This document shows positions 33,501-45,593 of a DNA stretch of 64,000 bases, piece after piece. Positions within the stretch are counted from its first letter, which is position 1. Every line of letters begins with the position of its first letter. Origin of the DNA: Pseudocercospora fijiensis CIRAD86 (lineage: Eukaryota; Ascomycota; Dothideomycetes; Mycosphaerellales; Mycosphaerellaceae); NCBI RefSeq assembly GCF_000340215.1, contig NW_006921532.1:6600550-6664549 (forward strand), in the 5' to 3' direction. The notes under the pieces are model-generated. The model was not told the origin of the DNA and made no database searches. It was given only the letters and a program-made list of their open reading frames with translations. The position numbers were made by a program, and so were the translations under genes.

Positions 33501-34579
33501 TTAATCATCTCCAACCTTTAGATTTTCCATCTTCGCAAACAGCTGTGAACTCTCCTCCGAAAATTTCGCATGCTCTTTTTCAGCTGCTTCATCACGCTCA
33601 CGAATGCAGTCCGGCACAATGAGCTTCGTTCCCGACATCTCTCTAGGCTTGAATCGATGCATGGGATCTCTTTTCTCGGAATGATACTGCGCTCGCTGTT
33701 CTCGATTCCAGCTGAGGATGTTGTAGCGACTGCCTCCAATCGTTCCGCCGGCGCTGGCTTGATCGCCATGAGTCTCGCGGTACTCCGCAAGCTTGGTTCA
33801 AGTGAGCAAAAGAGTAAGTGTTTCTAGGGTTCATGACTTACGACTTTAGACCAGCTCCATCTTGATGCCGTGACATTGGATTCGAGGAGGTCCACATCAC
33901 TGTTCCGTGGGTCCAATGTGCCGGAAAGACCGCTTACACCTTCATGTTGGAGTTCAATGTCAGCTTTGTAAGCATACGCCAATAACATGTCCTGCCAATA
34001 GATATCTTGCCCATTTTCCTTGAACACCGTCGTAGATGCGTCCTTTGAGAACCGGATGTAGAGTGCCATGACGATTCCTAGATCTTGAAATGCAGAGTCG
34101 TAGGCCAGCTGACCAATCCTGTCCAAGTGGTTCAAGGCTGTCAAGACGGCGCACCCAATGAGACCGCACAAGCTGTCTACTCGCGCACGATCTTCGACCT
34201 CCAGCCATGCTCCTTCGTGGGAATCACTGTTGAGGAAGTGACCTAGAGCTGCGACAATGGCCCACATTTGGTGGACATTTGGACTTCTGCTCATCGGAGT
34301 CATGCATGACTTGAGCTGCTCTCTATCAGCGATGAGTGATATCGAGCATGAGAGGGACGCACAAGCTTCTCAAGCAGCTCGATGATCCCAAAGCCAAACG
34401 TGTCGTTGGTCATGGACAAGTCAAAATTGTCTTCACATGTCAGAGACAGCTTCAGGATGTGGAGTCTCACGATGCTCACCTGGGTCGCAGTATGAAGCTA
34501 GGCGATTGTATTTGTCCAGCAATGCTGAGGTCTCGCGCATCGCCACCCAAGTAGAACTTGACTCTCGTGCCACCTCTTC
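33501..34579 (-). pseudogene. Interrupted host gene, 3' segment (end of exon 1, exons 2-4)
   Basis: This is the largest of three pieces of one four-exon gene. The pieces are: rest of exon 1 (34480-34579), exon 2 (34363-34430), exon 3 (33842-34315) and exon 4 with the stop (33501-33791). Introns of 49, 47 and 50 nt have GTGAGC, GTGCGT and GTAAGT donors and all phases fit. The protein here is helical and uncharacterised. Readable parts include MRETSALLDKYNRLASYC, GFGIIELLEKLLKS, MWAIVAALGHFLNSDSHEG, WSKVLAEYRETHGDQ and an acidic/basic coiled tail, REREDEAAEKEH-like. I recognise no family. A Copia element inserted at 34580 separates it from its upstream coding sequence; the 5-bp target copy TCTTC is at 34575-34579. 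Confidence 0.75.
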
Positions 34580-34706
34580 ACTTGATGTAACTGATGTAAT
34601 TCAGAAGAAGGACTATCTACGGAAAGTCCAAAGATGAAGTGCGGCAGTTGCAGCCTCAGGCATCAGGCACGTAATGGACCCTAACACCTAGACACATACT
34701 CCAAGT
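34580..34706 (-). repeat. 3' LTR of Copia element 1
   Basis: 127 bp beginning ACTTGATG and ending CCAAGT on the plus strand, so the ends form a short inverted repeat containing TG...CA. It is almost free of RIP changes. A purine-rich tract (rc of CACCCCCTTA at 34707-34716) sits just inside it, as expected of the polypurine tract before a 3' LTR. Confidence 0.9.
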
Positions 34707-34864
34707 CACCCCCTTAGCACGTGTATATGGCTATACAATAAAACAAGCAACACAATAGCTATTCTGTTAGCAAAGCAAACAAGGGGTATTAGGTAAGCAG
34801 AAATAGGTAAACAAACTAGACTACTCTTAGGTTAAATAGACAAAGCAATAAAGGCCCTTTCTTC

Positions 34865-37800
34865 TTAGTACTTAGCAGCTAGCTTTGTAGCGCTCTCAAT
34901 AGCGGCCTTGCAATCTACTAGGTTTAGTTGTTTAATAAAGCGGCCGTGCTTAATCTTATTAAGTAGCTTAGTAAAGCCATCGGCTATCTAATTATATATA
35001 CTAACCCATTAAACGATAATAGTACTATTAGTAATCTTCTCTCGAATATAGTGGACACGAGCATCTATATGCTTTGTGCGGCTATTAATACTAGTCGACT
35101 TAGTAATAGTAATAGCGGACTAATTGTCCTCGTAGAGCGTAACTAGAAGAATATAGCCCTTATAACCAATTTCCTTTAATAAGCGAGCTAAGGCAACTGC
35201 TTCCTTAGCCTCTATAGTAAGTTGAATATACTTAGCTTTAGTTAATAACAGTATAACGAGTGTCTAGCGGCCGGACTTATACAATAGAGGTCTGCCTGCA
35301 ATAGTAAAGTAGAAGCCGCCTATAGAGCGGCGGGTAACTAGATCGTTAGCCTATAAGGCGTTATAGTAACTAGCGAACCTGAGGTCGTCTTCGTTTAGGT
35401 TACCTTAGAAGCGCATACTACGGCTAAGGGTGCTAACTAGGTACTTAATTAGCTAAAGAAGCGCGGTATAATACTCCTTAGTCGGGTTGGAAATAAATCG
35501 TAACAATAGGCCGGCAGTATAGCAAGCATCCGGCCGAGTAATTATTGCTAGCTAGAGGGCTTTACTAACACCCTCCTAATATTAAGCCTTAAAGGCGGCA
35601 CTAGCTATATAGCCTTTAGGTGTACGCTAAATCGATGTCTTAACGTATCGAGGCGCTATTAGAGTAGCTAGACCAATACGGCTACGCATACCATATTTCT
35701 TACTAAGCCTATTTAGATAGGCATCCTAAACGATATAGATAGTACGCTAGTTACGGTTACGGATAATCCGTATGCCGAGATAGTAGTATAGGTTACTAAG
35801 TTCTCGTATGTTAAATCGGTCCTTTAGCATCTAAGCAACGGCTTCTAGTGCTAATAGGCTATAGGCGATAATAATTATATTATCGACGTAGATAACGATA
35901 ATCGAGCCGCTAACAACGTGTTTAAACACACACACGTTAGTTATTATTAGTACAAAGTCCAGGCTCTTTAAGTACTTCCGAAGCTCTTTATACTATAGCA
36001 TTAGTAACTGCTTTAGACTATATAGTGCCTTTAGTAATAGGCAAACTATGCCCTTGCTACCACGGTCCTTAAAACCGTGTAGCTGTTTAACGTAGATCTT
36101 GTGCTTATCGCCGATAAGGGTATTAAGGAAGGCAGTTAGGATATTATACTATTTAGCCTCTAGGTCGTAATAAGCAATCAAGCTAAACAGTACTCGCAGC
36201 GCAGATAGCTTAGCGACAGCCGTATAGGTCTCGTTATAATCCTGTCCTTTAACCTATGTAAAGCTACGGACGACCTAACGAGCCTTAAACCGGCTTAGAT
36301 TGCTATTAGCGTCTCGCTTAATAGTAAAGACCTATCGGCTACGGACAACCTTGCGACCTTTAGGCACCTCTAACCGAGACACATGCACCTATATATAGTT
36401 ATCGATTAGTAACTTGTACTTAGCCTTATAGGCCTCCTTCTACTATAGCTAATATAGTAACTAAGTCGCCTCCTTATAGCTCTTCAGAATAGGAATGGTC
36501 TCTTTAGGCTTATTAGACTATTCAGCAATGTAGTAGGAGGCTATAAAGCCCTTAATATAGGCTATCGGCATGTTAGCTAGTTAGCGGCGCGCCTTGCGTT
36601 AAACACCGGCATTAGCTAGGTACCTACGTAAGAGGTTACGAGCTAACTTGTTGCTCCGGGTCTTGCGCGTAGATCGATTACTAATAGCCTTAGCAGGTCG
36701 CTCAAACTCAGGTAACTAGCCTAGCTCGCCCTTCTTAGCGTAAGGATCGTATATAGGCTATTCCTTAGCGGATTAGAAACCATCCTTATTACTTAATAGA
36801 GGTTGAACAGCTAGCAGGTTATCCTCGAGCGGCAATAGATTAGCGACTTTATTAGCCACCTCCTAAGCTAGTTCTTCTAGAGCATCTTCCTATTAGGCTA
36901 GAAGCTGCTAGACTACACTAGCGGCTTCCTATAGCGACGGTGCCTCGTTACTTATAGAATTGAATAGAGCCGGCATAACCGACTCGAGTATAACAAACTC
37001 GTTCTTAGCTAGGTTATTAGGATTAGCGTATAGTATTATGCCCTCTAGAAGCAACAACTCCCCTAACTTAATAAACTTGACATCCTTAGAGGCAATAACC
37101 TTATACTAGTTAGGAAGATAAACTATGTATTTTCCTGAGTCCACTAAGCCCTTAGCATAGCTAACTAGTTTGCTAACAAGACCTCTACTATCTATCTTCT
37201 TTCTACGAGCAACTTCGTAATCGCACACAACAGCAGTATAGCTATAGGTACGAAGATATTAAAGGCGTAGCTGCTTCCGAGACTAATTAAGCTCCCTAGC
37301 TACAATAGTATAGGGGCTAAGACCTTCTAAGGTTCTAGGAGTGATATTGAGGATCTATATAGCAGTAGTAACTGCATATAGCTATAGGGCCTTTAGCAAA
37401 TTGGCGTAGAGCATTATCTTCCGAGCTGTCGTATACATAATATAATTACTAACCTTAGCAAGTCCGTTCTAAGTAGAAGAATGAGGCGCTATAACCTATA
37501 GTATAATGCCTTAATTACGAGCCTAGCTTAATAGCTGGTTTCCGCCGTATTCACCCCCTCTATCGAGGCGGTAGATTAGGATCGAATAGCTAGTCTGTAT
37601 ACGGACGTATATATAGTAGTCCTTAATTGCTACTACAGCCCCTAACTTTAGTAAGCTAGCATACTCGTATCGATAGGCTAACTTAGCGCATATAAACAAT
37701 GTAAAGTAGCGCTCTTGCAGCAGACTAGGGTTAGTAATAGTAACTACATCTATATAGACAATATAATAGATCGTAGATAGTCGCACTCGTAGCAGTCGGT

Positions 37801-39540
37801 TATATTCCTTATATAACATTGCTATATAATAAGCGATACAGTTTCGGAAGTCGGTCTTGTTTCTAGTAATAACAATCTAACCCTTAGCTTCTATTCGTAA
37901 CAGCTTGCGGTAATGGATATAGCTATATTGTAGATGCTATTCTTCTATCGTGCCTATAGGCATCCCCTTCTTAGGCACCCCCTTCTTTAACAAAAGGGCA
38001 ACTACCTTACTATCTAGACTAGAGGTTAGTATATAGAGATAGGGGAGACCATTCTTACGGTATGTCTAAGCGATAGTAACCTTATTGCCCTCTACTATCG
38101 TGAACAGGATACGCTTATCGTTCCGATAGAAACAGCCCTTGTCGGCAAGCTTCTTAGTAGACAGGAGGTTAGCTGCCAGACCTAGCATATACAGTGTATC
38201 AGACAACTTTATACTGCTTACACTACGCTTATTAACTACCTTAGTCTAAGCCATTCCGACTATCGTAGCGTGCTTCGTGTTGCTACTAAACCGGATAGGA
38301 ATGTAATAGCCTTTATATTTAATAAGCAATAAAGGGTCGTTAACTATATGCATACTAGTACCTAAGTCGATAACCCAATTAGTAGTACGAGTACTAGCAG
38401 TAAGAGCCGTAGAAACCTAGTCGCTAACAGTAACTATAGTGTTTATAGTAAAGGCGTAATTGTAGCTTAGGTCTAATAACACCCCCGGGGTAGCATTAGC
38501 CGCATACAGCCCCTAAGCACTATTCTAACCGGACAGCGGTTGCTGTTACTACTAAGTAGTTAACGCCTATTGTTGCTTCTTCTTAGCCTTCTACTTCTCG
38601 CGACGAAGACGGTCTTCTTCCTTTAGGTAAGGGTACTTAGTATAGCAGCGGTTAGAAGGGTATAACCCCTAATAATAGGCGCACTTCTTACGGCTAGACT
38701 AATAACTATTCTAGTTGCTTCTACCGCGGCCTCGACCGTTGGTATTGTTATTGTTTCCGCGGCTACTACGACCGCTACGGCTCGAGTTACCTCGACCGTT
38801 ACTATTGCTATTGCTACCTTACTATTGTTAGCGCTAGAGACCGAAGAAACTATTATACTAGGCCTAGTTTAGTTAAGCTACATTCTTATTAAGCAATGCG
38901 CTAATAATGTTGTTAAGTGTGTTATCGTTAATAGTGTATTCGGAGGCGCGTATCTGCTCTCGGCGTATCTATACGAAAGCCTCGTAGAATAGAGAGATCT
39001 GCATAATAAACATATAGACAGCCTAGTATTAGCTAATAGCTAATTTGGTATCCTTCAAGGCACTAAGCTTCTTCTTATACTTATTATAGAACTTCTTAAT
39101 GTCCTTGCTATTATACCGAAGGGTAATATATTCCTAGTAGAGTATAAATTTAGTAGACCTACCTTTACTAGTATATTTCTTATATAGGTAAGTCTACACT
39201 TCTTACGATATAGCGAGACTAAGCAACGACTGCTAAACCTCGGCGATATAGTTAGCAAAGATCTACGTACGCGCTAATTAATCTTTTGCTTCCTATTTAT
39301 CTTATCGGTCTTTAAACTCTAACTAAGTTTTAGAAGACAACTTAATATTAGGCTTTAGGCGGGTCCCCTAGATATAGCGCTATACCTGTATACCTTTAAG
39401 GGCACCCTTAGCGGTATAAGACTATAATAGATAATTCTCCTTATTCTTTAGCTTAGGAATGTTGCTTATATAAGCGCTAGCAGAAGTTATAGGGGGAGCT
39501 ATTACAGACAGCGACGGCGATATAGAAACTATAGACTTTG
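34865..39540 (-). pseudogene. Copia gag-pol of element 1, broken by RIP stops
   Basis: A gag-pol polyprotein frame can be followed by homology to element 2. It ends at a TAA at 34865-34867 after the RNase H domain. Many TAG/TAA codons replace Gln and Trp codons. It cannot be translated as a whole. The start codon near 39.5 kb could not be fixed because RIP destroys ATG. Confidence 0.75.
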
Positions 39541-39783
39541 TCTTAAGGGGCGGCCGATAGGCGCGCCTATATTCTAGTATAGCGGATAGCTAATACTAAT
39601 ATTAGAAACTAGTATAGCGGACAGCTAATACTAATAGTAGCCGACTCGAGTCTAGTACCTACTAGAATACTCGAGAGCGGCGGCGGCGGCGACGATATTA
39701 GTATCGGCGCAATTTTTAGTAACGAGCGCTATCTACGCAGCTATCGGAGTGACTATTAGAATACGTATAGAATACGTTAGAAA

Positions 39784-39801
39784 CGCAGGGGGCTTATAAC
39801 C
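39784..39801 (-). other. Primer binding site of Copia element 1
   Basis: Directly inside the 5' LTR the coding strand reads GGTTATAAGCCCCCTGCG. Its complement resembles the anticodon region of initiator tRNA-Met (GGGCTCATAACC) with one RIP-type C-to-T change. This fits priming by a half-tRNA, as known for copia and Ty5. Inference. Confidence 0.5.
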
Positions 39802-39928
39802 ACTTAATGTAACTAATGTAATTTAGAAGAAGGACTATCTACGGAAAGTCTAAAGATGAAGTGCGGCAGTTGCAGCCTCAGGCATTAGGCACGTAATGGA
39901 CCCTGACACCTGGACACACACTCCAAGT
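39802..39928 (-). repeat. 5' LTR of Copia element 1
   Basis: 127 bp, the same length as the partner at 34580-34706. Most differences from it are transitions of the RIP type, concentrated in the inner half (39802-39860); the outer half is intact. Confidence 0.9.
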
Positions 39929-40158
39929 TCTTCGGTGTCCTGGGGTTGTGCTAAGCAGAGATACTCATATGCCCCCGAGAAAGACCGGTCTTCGAATTGA
40001 CTCTTGGCAGGTCTCTTTTGCTTTGGCTTCTTGCTCGAGCTTTCCTGCGATGCCAGTGATCGATTCGGGTCACGCTCAGCGAGAGCCTTTATCTTGGCTC
40101 GTCCAGGCTTGGCAGATGATGCACCGGTGCTTTTGTCGCCTCTACTGAAATCAGATAT
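39929..40158 (-). pseudogene. Interrupted host gene, middle segment of exon 1
   Basis: 230 bp of host sequence trapped between two Copia 5' LTRs. It is entirely open on the minus strand in the frame needed. The encoded part is Lys/Ser-rich and disordered (STGASSAKPGRAKIKAL, SSSKKPKQKRPAK), then FSGAYEYLCLAQPQDTEEVA, which continues directly into the segment left of element 1 once the TCTTC duplication is counted once. It shows no sign of RIP, unlike the elements on both sides. Confidence 0.8.
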
Positions 40159-40339
40159 ACTTGAAGTGTGTGGTGTGTGGTATCACGTGCATGATGCCTG
40201 AGGCTGAAACTGCGCACTTCCTTGAAGTGTGTGGTGTGTGGTATCACGTGCATGATGCCTGAGGCTGAAACTGCGTACTTCATCTTTGGGCTTCCTATAG
40301 ATTAGCCCTCTTCTAAATATATTACAGTTTACATTAAGT
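40159..40339 (+). repeat. 5' LTR of Copia element 2
   Basis: 181 bp, starting ACTTGAAG and ending ATTAAGT. The first ~130 bp are free of RIP. It contains a 61-bp tandem duplication. It is related to the LTRs of elements 1 and 3 (shared GATGCCT..AGGCTG core and ends) but is not of the same subfamily. Confidence 0.9.
40160..40281 (+). repeat. 61-bp tandem duplication inside the element 2 LTR
   Basis: Two nearly identical 61-bp copies, 40160-40220 and 40221-40281. Each contains GTATCACGTGCATGATGCCT with a CACGTG E-box core. The same duplication is present, RIP-mutated, in the 3' LTR, so it was there before insertion. Confidence 0.85.
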
Positions 40340-40357
40340 AGTTATAAGCCCCCTGCG
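40340..40357 (+). other. Primer binding site of Copia element 2
   Basis: AGTTATAAGCCCCCTGCG directly follows the 5' LTR. It is the same site as in element 1 with one additional RIP-type G-to-A at its first G. Half-tRNA-iMet priming is inferred. Confidence 0.45.
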
Positions 40358-40539
40358 TTTCTAACACGTATAACACGTTTAATATATATTCTAATAGTTA
40401 ATCCGACTACTACGTAGATAGCGCTTGTTACTAAAAATTACGCTAATACTAATACCGTCGCCGCTACCGCCCTCGAGTGTTCTAGTAGGTGCTAGACTCG
40501 AGTCGGTTACTAATAGTGTTAGCTATCCGCTATACTAGA

Positions 40540-43500
40540 ATATAGGCGCGCCTATCGGCTACCTTTTAAAACAAGTCTATAGTCTCTTTCTATATTACCG
40601 TCGCTATCCGCAATAGCTCCCCCTATAACCGCTAACGCTTATATAAGCAACATCCCTAAGCTAAAGAATAAGGAGAATTATCTATTATAGTCTTATACCG
40701 CTAAGGGTGCCCTTAAAGGCATATAGATATAGCGCTATATCTAAGGGACCCGCCTAAAGCCTAATATTAAGTTGTCTTTTAAAACTTAGTTAGAGTTTAA
40801 AGACCGATAAGATAAATAGGAAGTAAAAGATTAATTAGCGCGTACGTAGATCTTTGCTAACTATGTCGCTAAGGTTTAGCAGTCGTTGCTTAGTCTCGCT
40901 ATATTATAGGAAGTATAGACTTACCTATATAAGAAATACACTAGTAAAGGTAGGTCTACTAAATTCATGCTCTACTAGGAATATATTACCCTTCGGTATA
41001 ATAGCAAGGATATTAAGAAGTTCTGCAATAAGTATAAGAAGAAGCTCGGTGCCTTAAAGGATACTAAATTAGCTATTAGCTAATATTAGGCTGTCTATAT
41101 GTTTATTATACAGATCTCTCTATTCTACGAGGCTTTCGTATAGATACGCCGAGAGCAGATACGCGCCTCCGAGTATACTATTAACGATAACACACTTAAT
41201 AACATTATTAGCGCGTTGCTTAATAAGAATATAGCTTAATTAAACTAGGCCTAATATAACGGCTTCTTTAGTCTTTAGCGCTAACTACAATAGTAAGGTA
41301 GTAATAGCAATAACAACGGTCGAGGTAACTCGAACCGTAGCGGTCGTAGTAGCCGCGGAAATAATAATAACGGTCGAGGCCGCGGTAGAAGCAACTAGAA
41401 TAGTTATTAGTCTAACCGTAAGAAGTGCGCCTATTATTAGGGGTCGCACCCTTCTAACCGCTACTATACTAAGTACCCTTACCTAAAGGAGGAAGACCGA
41501 CTTCGTCGCGAGAAGTAGAAGGCTAAGAAGAAGCAATAACAGGCGTTAACTGCTTAGCAACAACAGCAATAGCCGCTATCTAGTTAGAATAGTGCTTAGG
41601 GCCTATATGCGGCTAATGCTATCCCGGGGGTGCTATTAGACCTAAACTATAATTACGCCTTTATAGCTACGGTTACTATAAGCGACCTAGTTTCTACGGC
41701 TCTTACTGCTAGCACTCGTACTACTAATTAGGTTGTCGACTTAGGTACTAGTATTTACGACCCTTTATTACTTATTAAATACGAAGGCTATTACATTCCT
41801 GTCCGGTTTAGAGGCAACACGAAGCACGCTACGATAGTTAGCATAGCTTAGATAGAGGTTGTTAATAAGCGTAGTATAAGCAACATGAAGTTGTCTAATA
41901 TACTGTATATACCTAGTCTAGCAGCTAACCTTCTGTCTACTAAGAAGCTTGCCGATAAGGGTTGTTTCTACCGTAATAATAAGCGTGTGCTATTTACGAT
42001 AGTGGAAGGCAATAAGGTTACTATCGCTTAGATATACCGTAAGAATAGTCTTCCCTACCTCTATATACCAACCTCTAGTCTAGATAGTAAGGTAGTTGCC
42101 CTTATATCAAAGAAGGGGGTGCCTAAGAAGGGGGTGCCTATAGGCACTATAGATAAATAGCATCTACGATATAGCTATATTCATTACCGCAAGCTACTAA
42201 GGATAGAATCTAAGGGTCAAATTGTTATTACTAGTGCTAAGAAGGACTTCCGCAACTGCATTGCCTATCGCATAGCTATATTATATAAGGAATACAATCG
42301 GCTGCTACGCGTACGACTATCTACGATCTATTACATTGTCTGTGTAGATATAGTTACTATTACTAACCCTAGTCTATTGTAGGAGCGCTATTTCACACTG
42401 TTTATATGCGCTAAGTTAGGCTATCGATACGAATATACTAGCACGCTTAAGTTAGGGGCTGCAGTAGCTATTTAGGACTATCGTATATATATCCGTATAC
42501 AGACTAGCTATTCGATCCTAATCTACTGCCTCGATAGAGGGGGTAAATACAGCGGAAATCAGCTATTAAGCTAGGCTCGTAATTAGGGCATTATACTGCA
42601 GGTTATAGCTCCTTATTCTTCTACTTAGAATAGCCTTACTAAGGTTAGCAATTACATCGTATATACGACTACGAGAAAGATAATGCTATAGGCCAACCTT
42701 CTAAAGTCTCTATAGCTATATGCTATTGCCTCCGCTATATAGGTCCTTAATATCACACCTAGAACCCTAGAAGGTCTTAGCCCCTATGCTATTGTAGCTA
42801 GGGAGCTTAATTAGTCTCGAAAGCAGCTACGCCTTTAGCACCTTCGAGCCTATAGCTATACTGCTATTGCATACGATTATAGTATAGCTCGTAGAAAGAA
42901 GATAGATAGCAGAGGCCTAGTTAGCAAGCTAGTTAGCTATACTAAGGGCTCTATAGACTCCGGAAAATACATGATTTACCTGCCTAATTAGCACAAGGTT
43001 ATCGCTTCTAAGGACGTCTAGTTTATTAAGTTAGAGGGTGACCTTAACCTCCTGCTTCCGGATAGCATAAAGCTATATACTAACACTAACGACTTAGCTA
43101 AGAACGAGTTTGTTACACTCGAGTCTATTATACCGGCTTTGTTTAATTCTATAAGCAACGAGGCTCCGTCGCCTACCGAGGCTGCTAGTATAGTCTAGCG
43201 GCTTCTAGCTTAGCAAGAAGAACAGCCTATATAAGGACCTATATAGGAAATGGCCGATAAGGTCGCTAATCCGTTACTAATCGAGGACGACCTTCTAGAC
43301 GTTTAACTACTAGCTTCGAGTAATGAAGATAGCTTCTAATTAGCTAAGGAAGATTAAGCTCCGCCCTTTAATCTAAATACGAAGAAGGGTAAGCCTAGCT
43401 AGTTGCTAGAGTTTGAGCGACCTAATACGATAGGCGCTCGTTCTACCCGTACAACCCGTAGTAACAAGTTAGCTCGTAACCTATTACGTAGCTATCTAGC

Positions 43501-45250
43501 TAATTGTAGTATTAAGCGGTCGACTCGACGTATAATAGCTAATATGCCGATAGCCTATATAAAGGGCTTTATAGCTTCCTGCTACATTGCTAAACAGCCT
43601 AATAAGCCTAAGGACACTATTCTAATTCTAAAGAGCTTTAAGGCCGCTAAGGAATTACAATACTAGCTATAATAGAAGGAGGCCTGTAAGGCTAAGTACA
43701 AGTCGTTAATAGATAACTATACGTAGGTACACGTTTCTCGGCTAGAAGTGCCTAAAGGTCGCAAGGTTGTCCGTAGCTAATAGGTATTTACTATCAAGCG
43801 CGACGCTAATAGCAATATTAGCCGGTTTAAGGCTCGTTAGGTTGTTCGTAGCTTTACTTAAGTTAAAGGACAGGACTATAACGAGACCTATACTGCAGTA
43901 GCTAAGCTAAGCACACTGCGTATCCTGTTTGCTATAATTGCTTACTATAACCTAGAGGCTTAACAATATAATATCCTAACTGCCTTCTTAAACGCACTTA
44001 TTAGCAACAAGCATAAGATCTACGTTAAGCAGCTACACGGCTTTGAAGACCGTAGTAGAGGCAAGGGCATAGTGTGTCTACTGCTAAAAGCACTTTATAG
44101 TCTAAAGCAGTTACTAATACTATAGTATAAAGAGCTCCGGAAGTTTCTAAAGAGCCTGAACTTCATCCCTATTATAAGCGATGTGTGTGTGTTCAAACAC
44201 ACTATTAGTAGCTCAGTTATCGTTATCTACGTAGATAATATAATTATTATTGCTTATTTAATAGCCGCTCTCTAAGTAGTGGCTTAGTTACTAAAGGATC
44301 GCTTTAATATGCGGGAACTTAGTAATCTTTACTATTATCTCGGTATGCGTATTATTCGCAACCGCAAGGACCGCACTATCTATATAGTGTAGGACGCCTA
44401 TCTAAACCGACTTAGTAAGAAGTATAGCATATAGGGCCGTATAGTACCGGCTACGCTAATAGCACCTCGATACGTTAAGACATCGATTTAGCGTGCACCT
44501 AAGGGCTATACTGCTAGCGCTGCCTTTAAGACTTAGTATTAGGAAGGTGTTAGTAAAGCACTATAGCCAGCAATAATTACTCGACCTAATGCTTGCTATA
44601 CTATAGGCCTGTTATTACGATACATTTCTAACCCGACTAAGGAACACTATGCCGTACTTCTCTAGCTTATTAAGTACCTAGTTAGCACTCTAAGCCGTAG
44701 TCTGTATTTCCGAGGCACACAGAGCGATAAGCTCAACTTTGCTAGATATTGTAACGCTTTCTAGGCAGATAATCCGGTTACTCGTCGCTCTATAGGAGGC
44801 TTCTACTTTACGCTCGCTAGTAGACCGCTACTATACAAGTTAGGCCGCCAGACCTTAGTTACTCTATCGTCTATAGAAGCTAAGTATATTTAGTTAACAA
44901 CTAGCGCTAAGGAAGCCGTTGCTTTAGCTCGGTTGCTATAAGAGATTAGTTATAAGGGCACTATTAAGCCTATTACGCTATACGAGGACAATTAGTCCGC
45001 TATTGCTATTACCTAGTCGACAAGCGTTAATAGCCGTACTAAGCATATAGATGCTAGGGTTTACTATATCTGCGAGAAGATCGCTAATAGCACTGTCGCC
45101 GTTGCCTAGATTAGTATATACGACTAGATCGCTAATAGCTTTACTAAGCCGCTTAACAAGCTTAAGTATAGTCGCTTTGTTAAACAGTTAAACTTAGTAG
45201 ATTATAAGGCTGCTATTAAGAGCGCCGCTTAGCCTACTACTAAATACTAA
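40540..45250 (+). pseudogene. Copia gag-pol of element 2, single frame with RIP stops
   Basis: Checks at gag (40859), the RT YVD box (44228), RNase H (44876) and the terminal TAA (45248-45250) all fall in one frame, so there has been no net frameshift in about 4.4 kb. The only lesions are stop codons and missense changes expected from CpA-to-TpA mutation. The initiator ATG is not identifiable, probably turned to ATA. Confidence 0.85.
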
Positions 45251-45412
45251 ATAGATAGAAGACATAGGTTTATTGTCTAGTTTAACTGCTTGTGTTTGTT
45301 TGATTGCTTTGTTATAATAGCCTGAAAGTGGTCTAGTTGTTTCTATACCTAATACCCCTTTGTTTGCTTCGCTAGTTTGTTTGTTTAGCTATATATACGC
45401 GATAAGAGGGTG

Positions 45413-45593
45413 ACTTGAAGTGTGTAGTATATAGTATTACGTGCATAATGCCTAAGGCTGAAACTGCGCACTTCCTTAAAGTGTATAGTATATAGTATTA
45501 CGTATATAATACCTAAGGCTAAAACTGCGTACTTTATCTTTAGGCTTCCTATAGATTAGCCCTCTTCTAAATACATTACAGTTTATATTAAGT
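45413..45593 (+). repeat. 3' LTR of Copia element 2
   Basis: 181 bp, same length as the 5' LTR, but RIP-mutated along its whole length (TG and CA changed to TA), unlike its partner. A polypurine tract (AAGAGGGTG) immediately precedes it. Confidence 0.9.

Larger units (their letters stand above)
34580..39928 (-). mobile_element. Ty1/Copia LTR retrotransposon, element 1 (complete, RIP-inactivated)
   Basis: 5,349 bp bounded by two 127-bp LTRs and flanked by the perfect 5-bp duplication TCTTC (34575-34579 and 39929-39933). The coding strand is minus. Gag lies near 39.5-38.6 kb, with a CCHC-like knuckle remnant near 38.65 kb. It is followed by protease, a GAG-pre-integrase/integrase core (about 37.95-37.1 kb, including the piece around 37523-37819), reverse transcriptase with the YVD(D) box near 35.88 kb, and RNase H (about 35.25-34.87 kb). 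The gag-int-RT-RH order defines Copia. Internal sequence is saturated with CpA-to-TpA changes and stops, while the LTRs' outer parts are nearly intact. It interrupts exon 1 of a host gene. Confidence 0.93.
40159..45593 (+). mobile_element. Ty1/Copia LTR retrotransposon, element 2 (complete, RIP-inactivated)
   Basis: 5,435 bp with 181-bp LTRs and a 5-bp target duplication: GATAT at 40154-40158 and AATAT at 45594-45598, the difference being a RIP-type G-to-A. One gag-pol frame runs on the plus strand. Gag is about 40.6-41.5 kb (YITLRYNSKDIKKF), with a degenerate zinc knuckle near 41.42 kb. Then come protease (VVDLGTSI near 41.73 kb), integrase (about 42.2-43.0 kb, QTSYSI...LDRGGKY), RT (about 43.7-44.4 kb, YVDNIIII near 44.23 kb) and RNase H (EAKYIQLTTSAKEAVALA, YEDNQSAI, TKHIDARVYY). 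It is inserted ten codons into the host gene and head-to-head with element 1. Confidence 0.94.

Noticed and set aside
43403..43666. Short open frame as a separate gene
   Set aside because: It lies in the gag-pol frame of Copia element 2 just before reverse transcriptase; it is only a gap between RIP stops.
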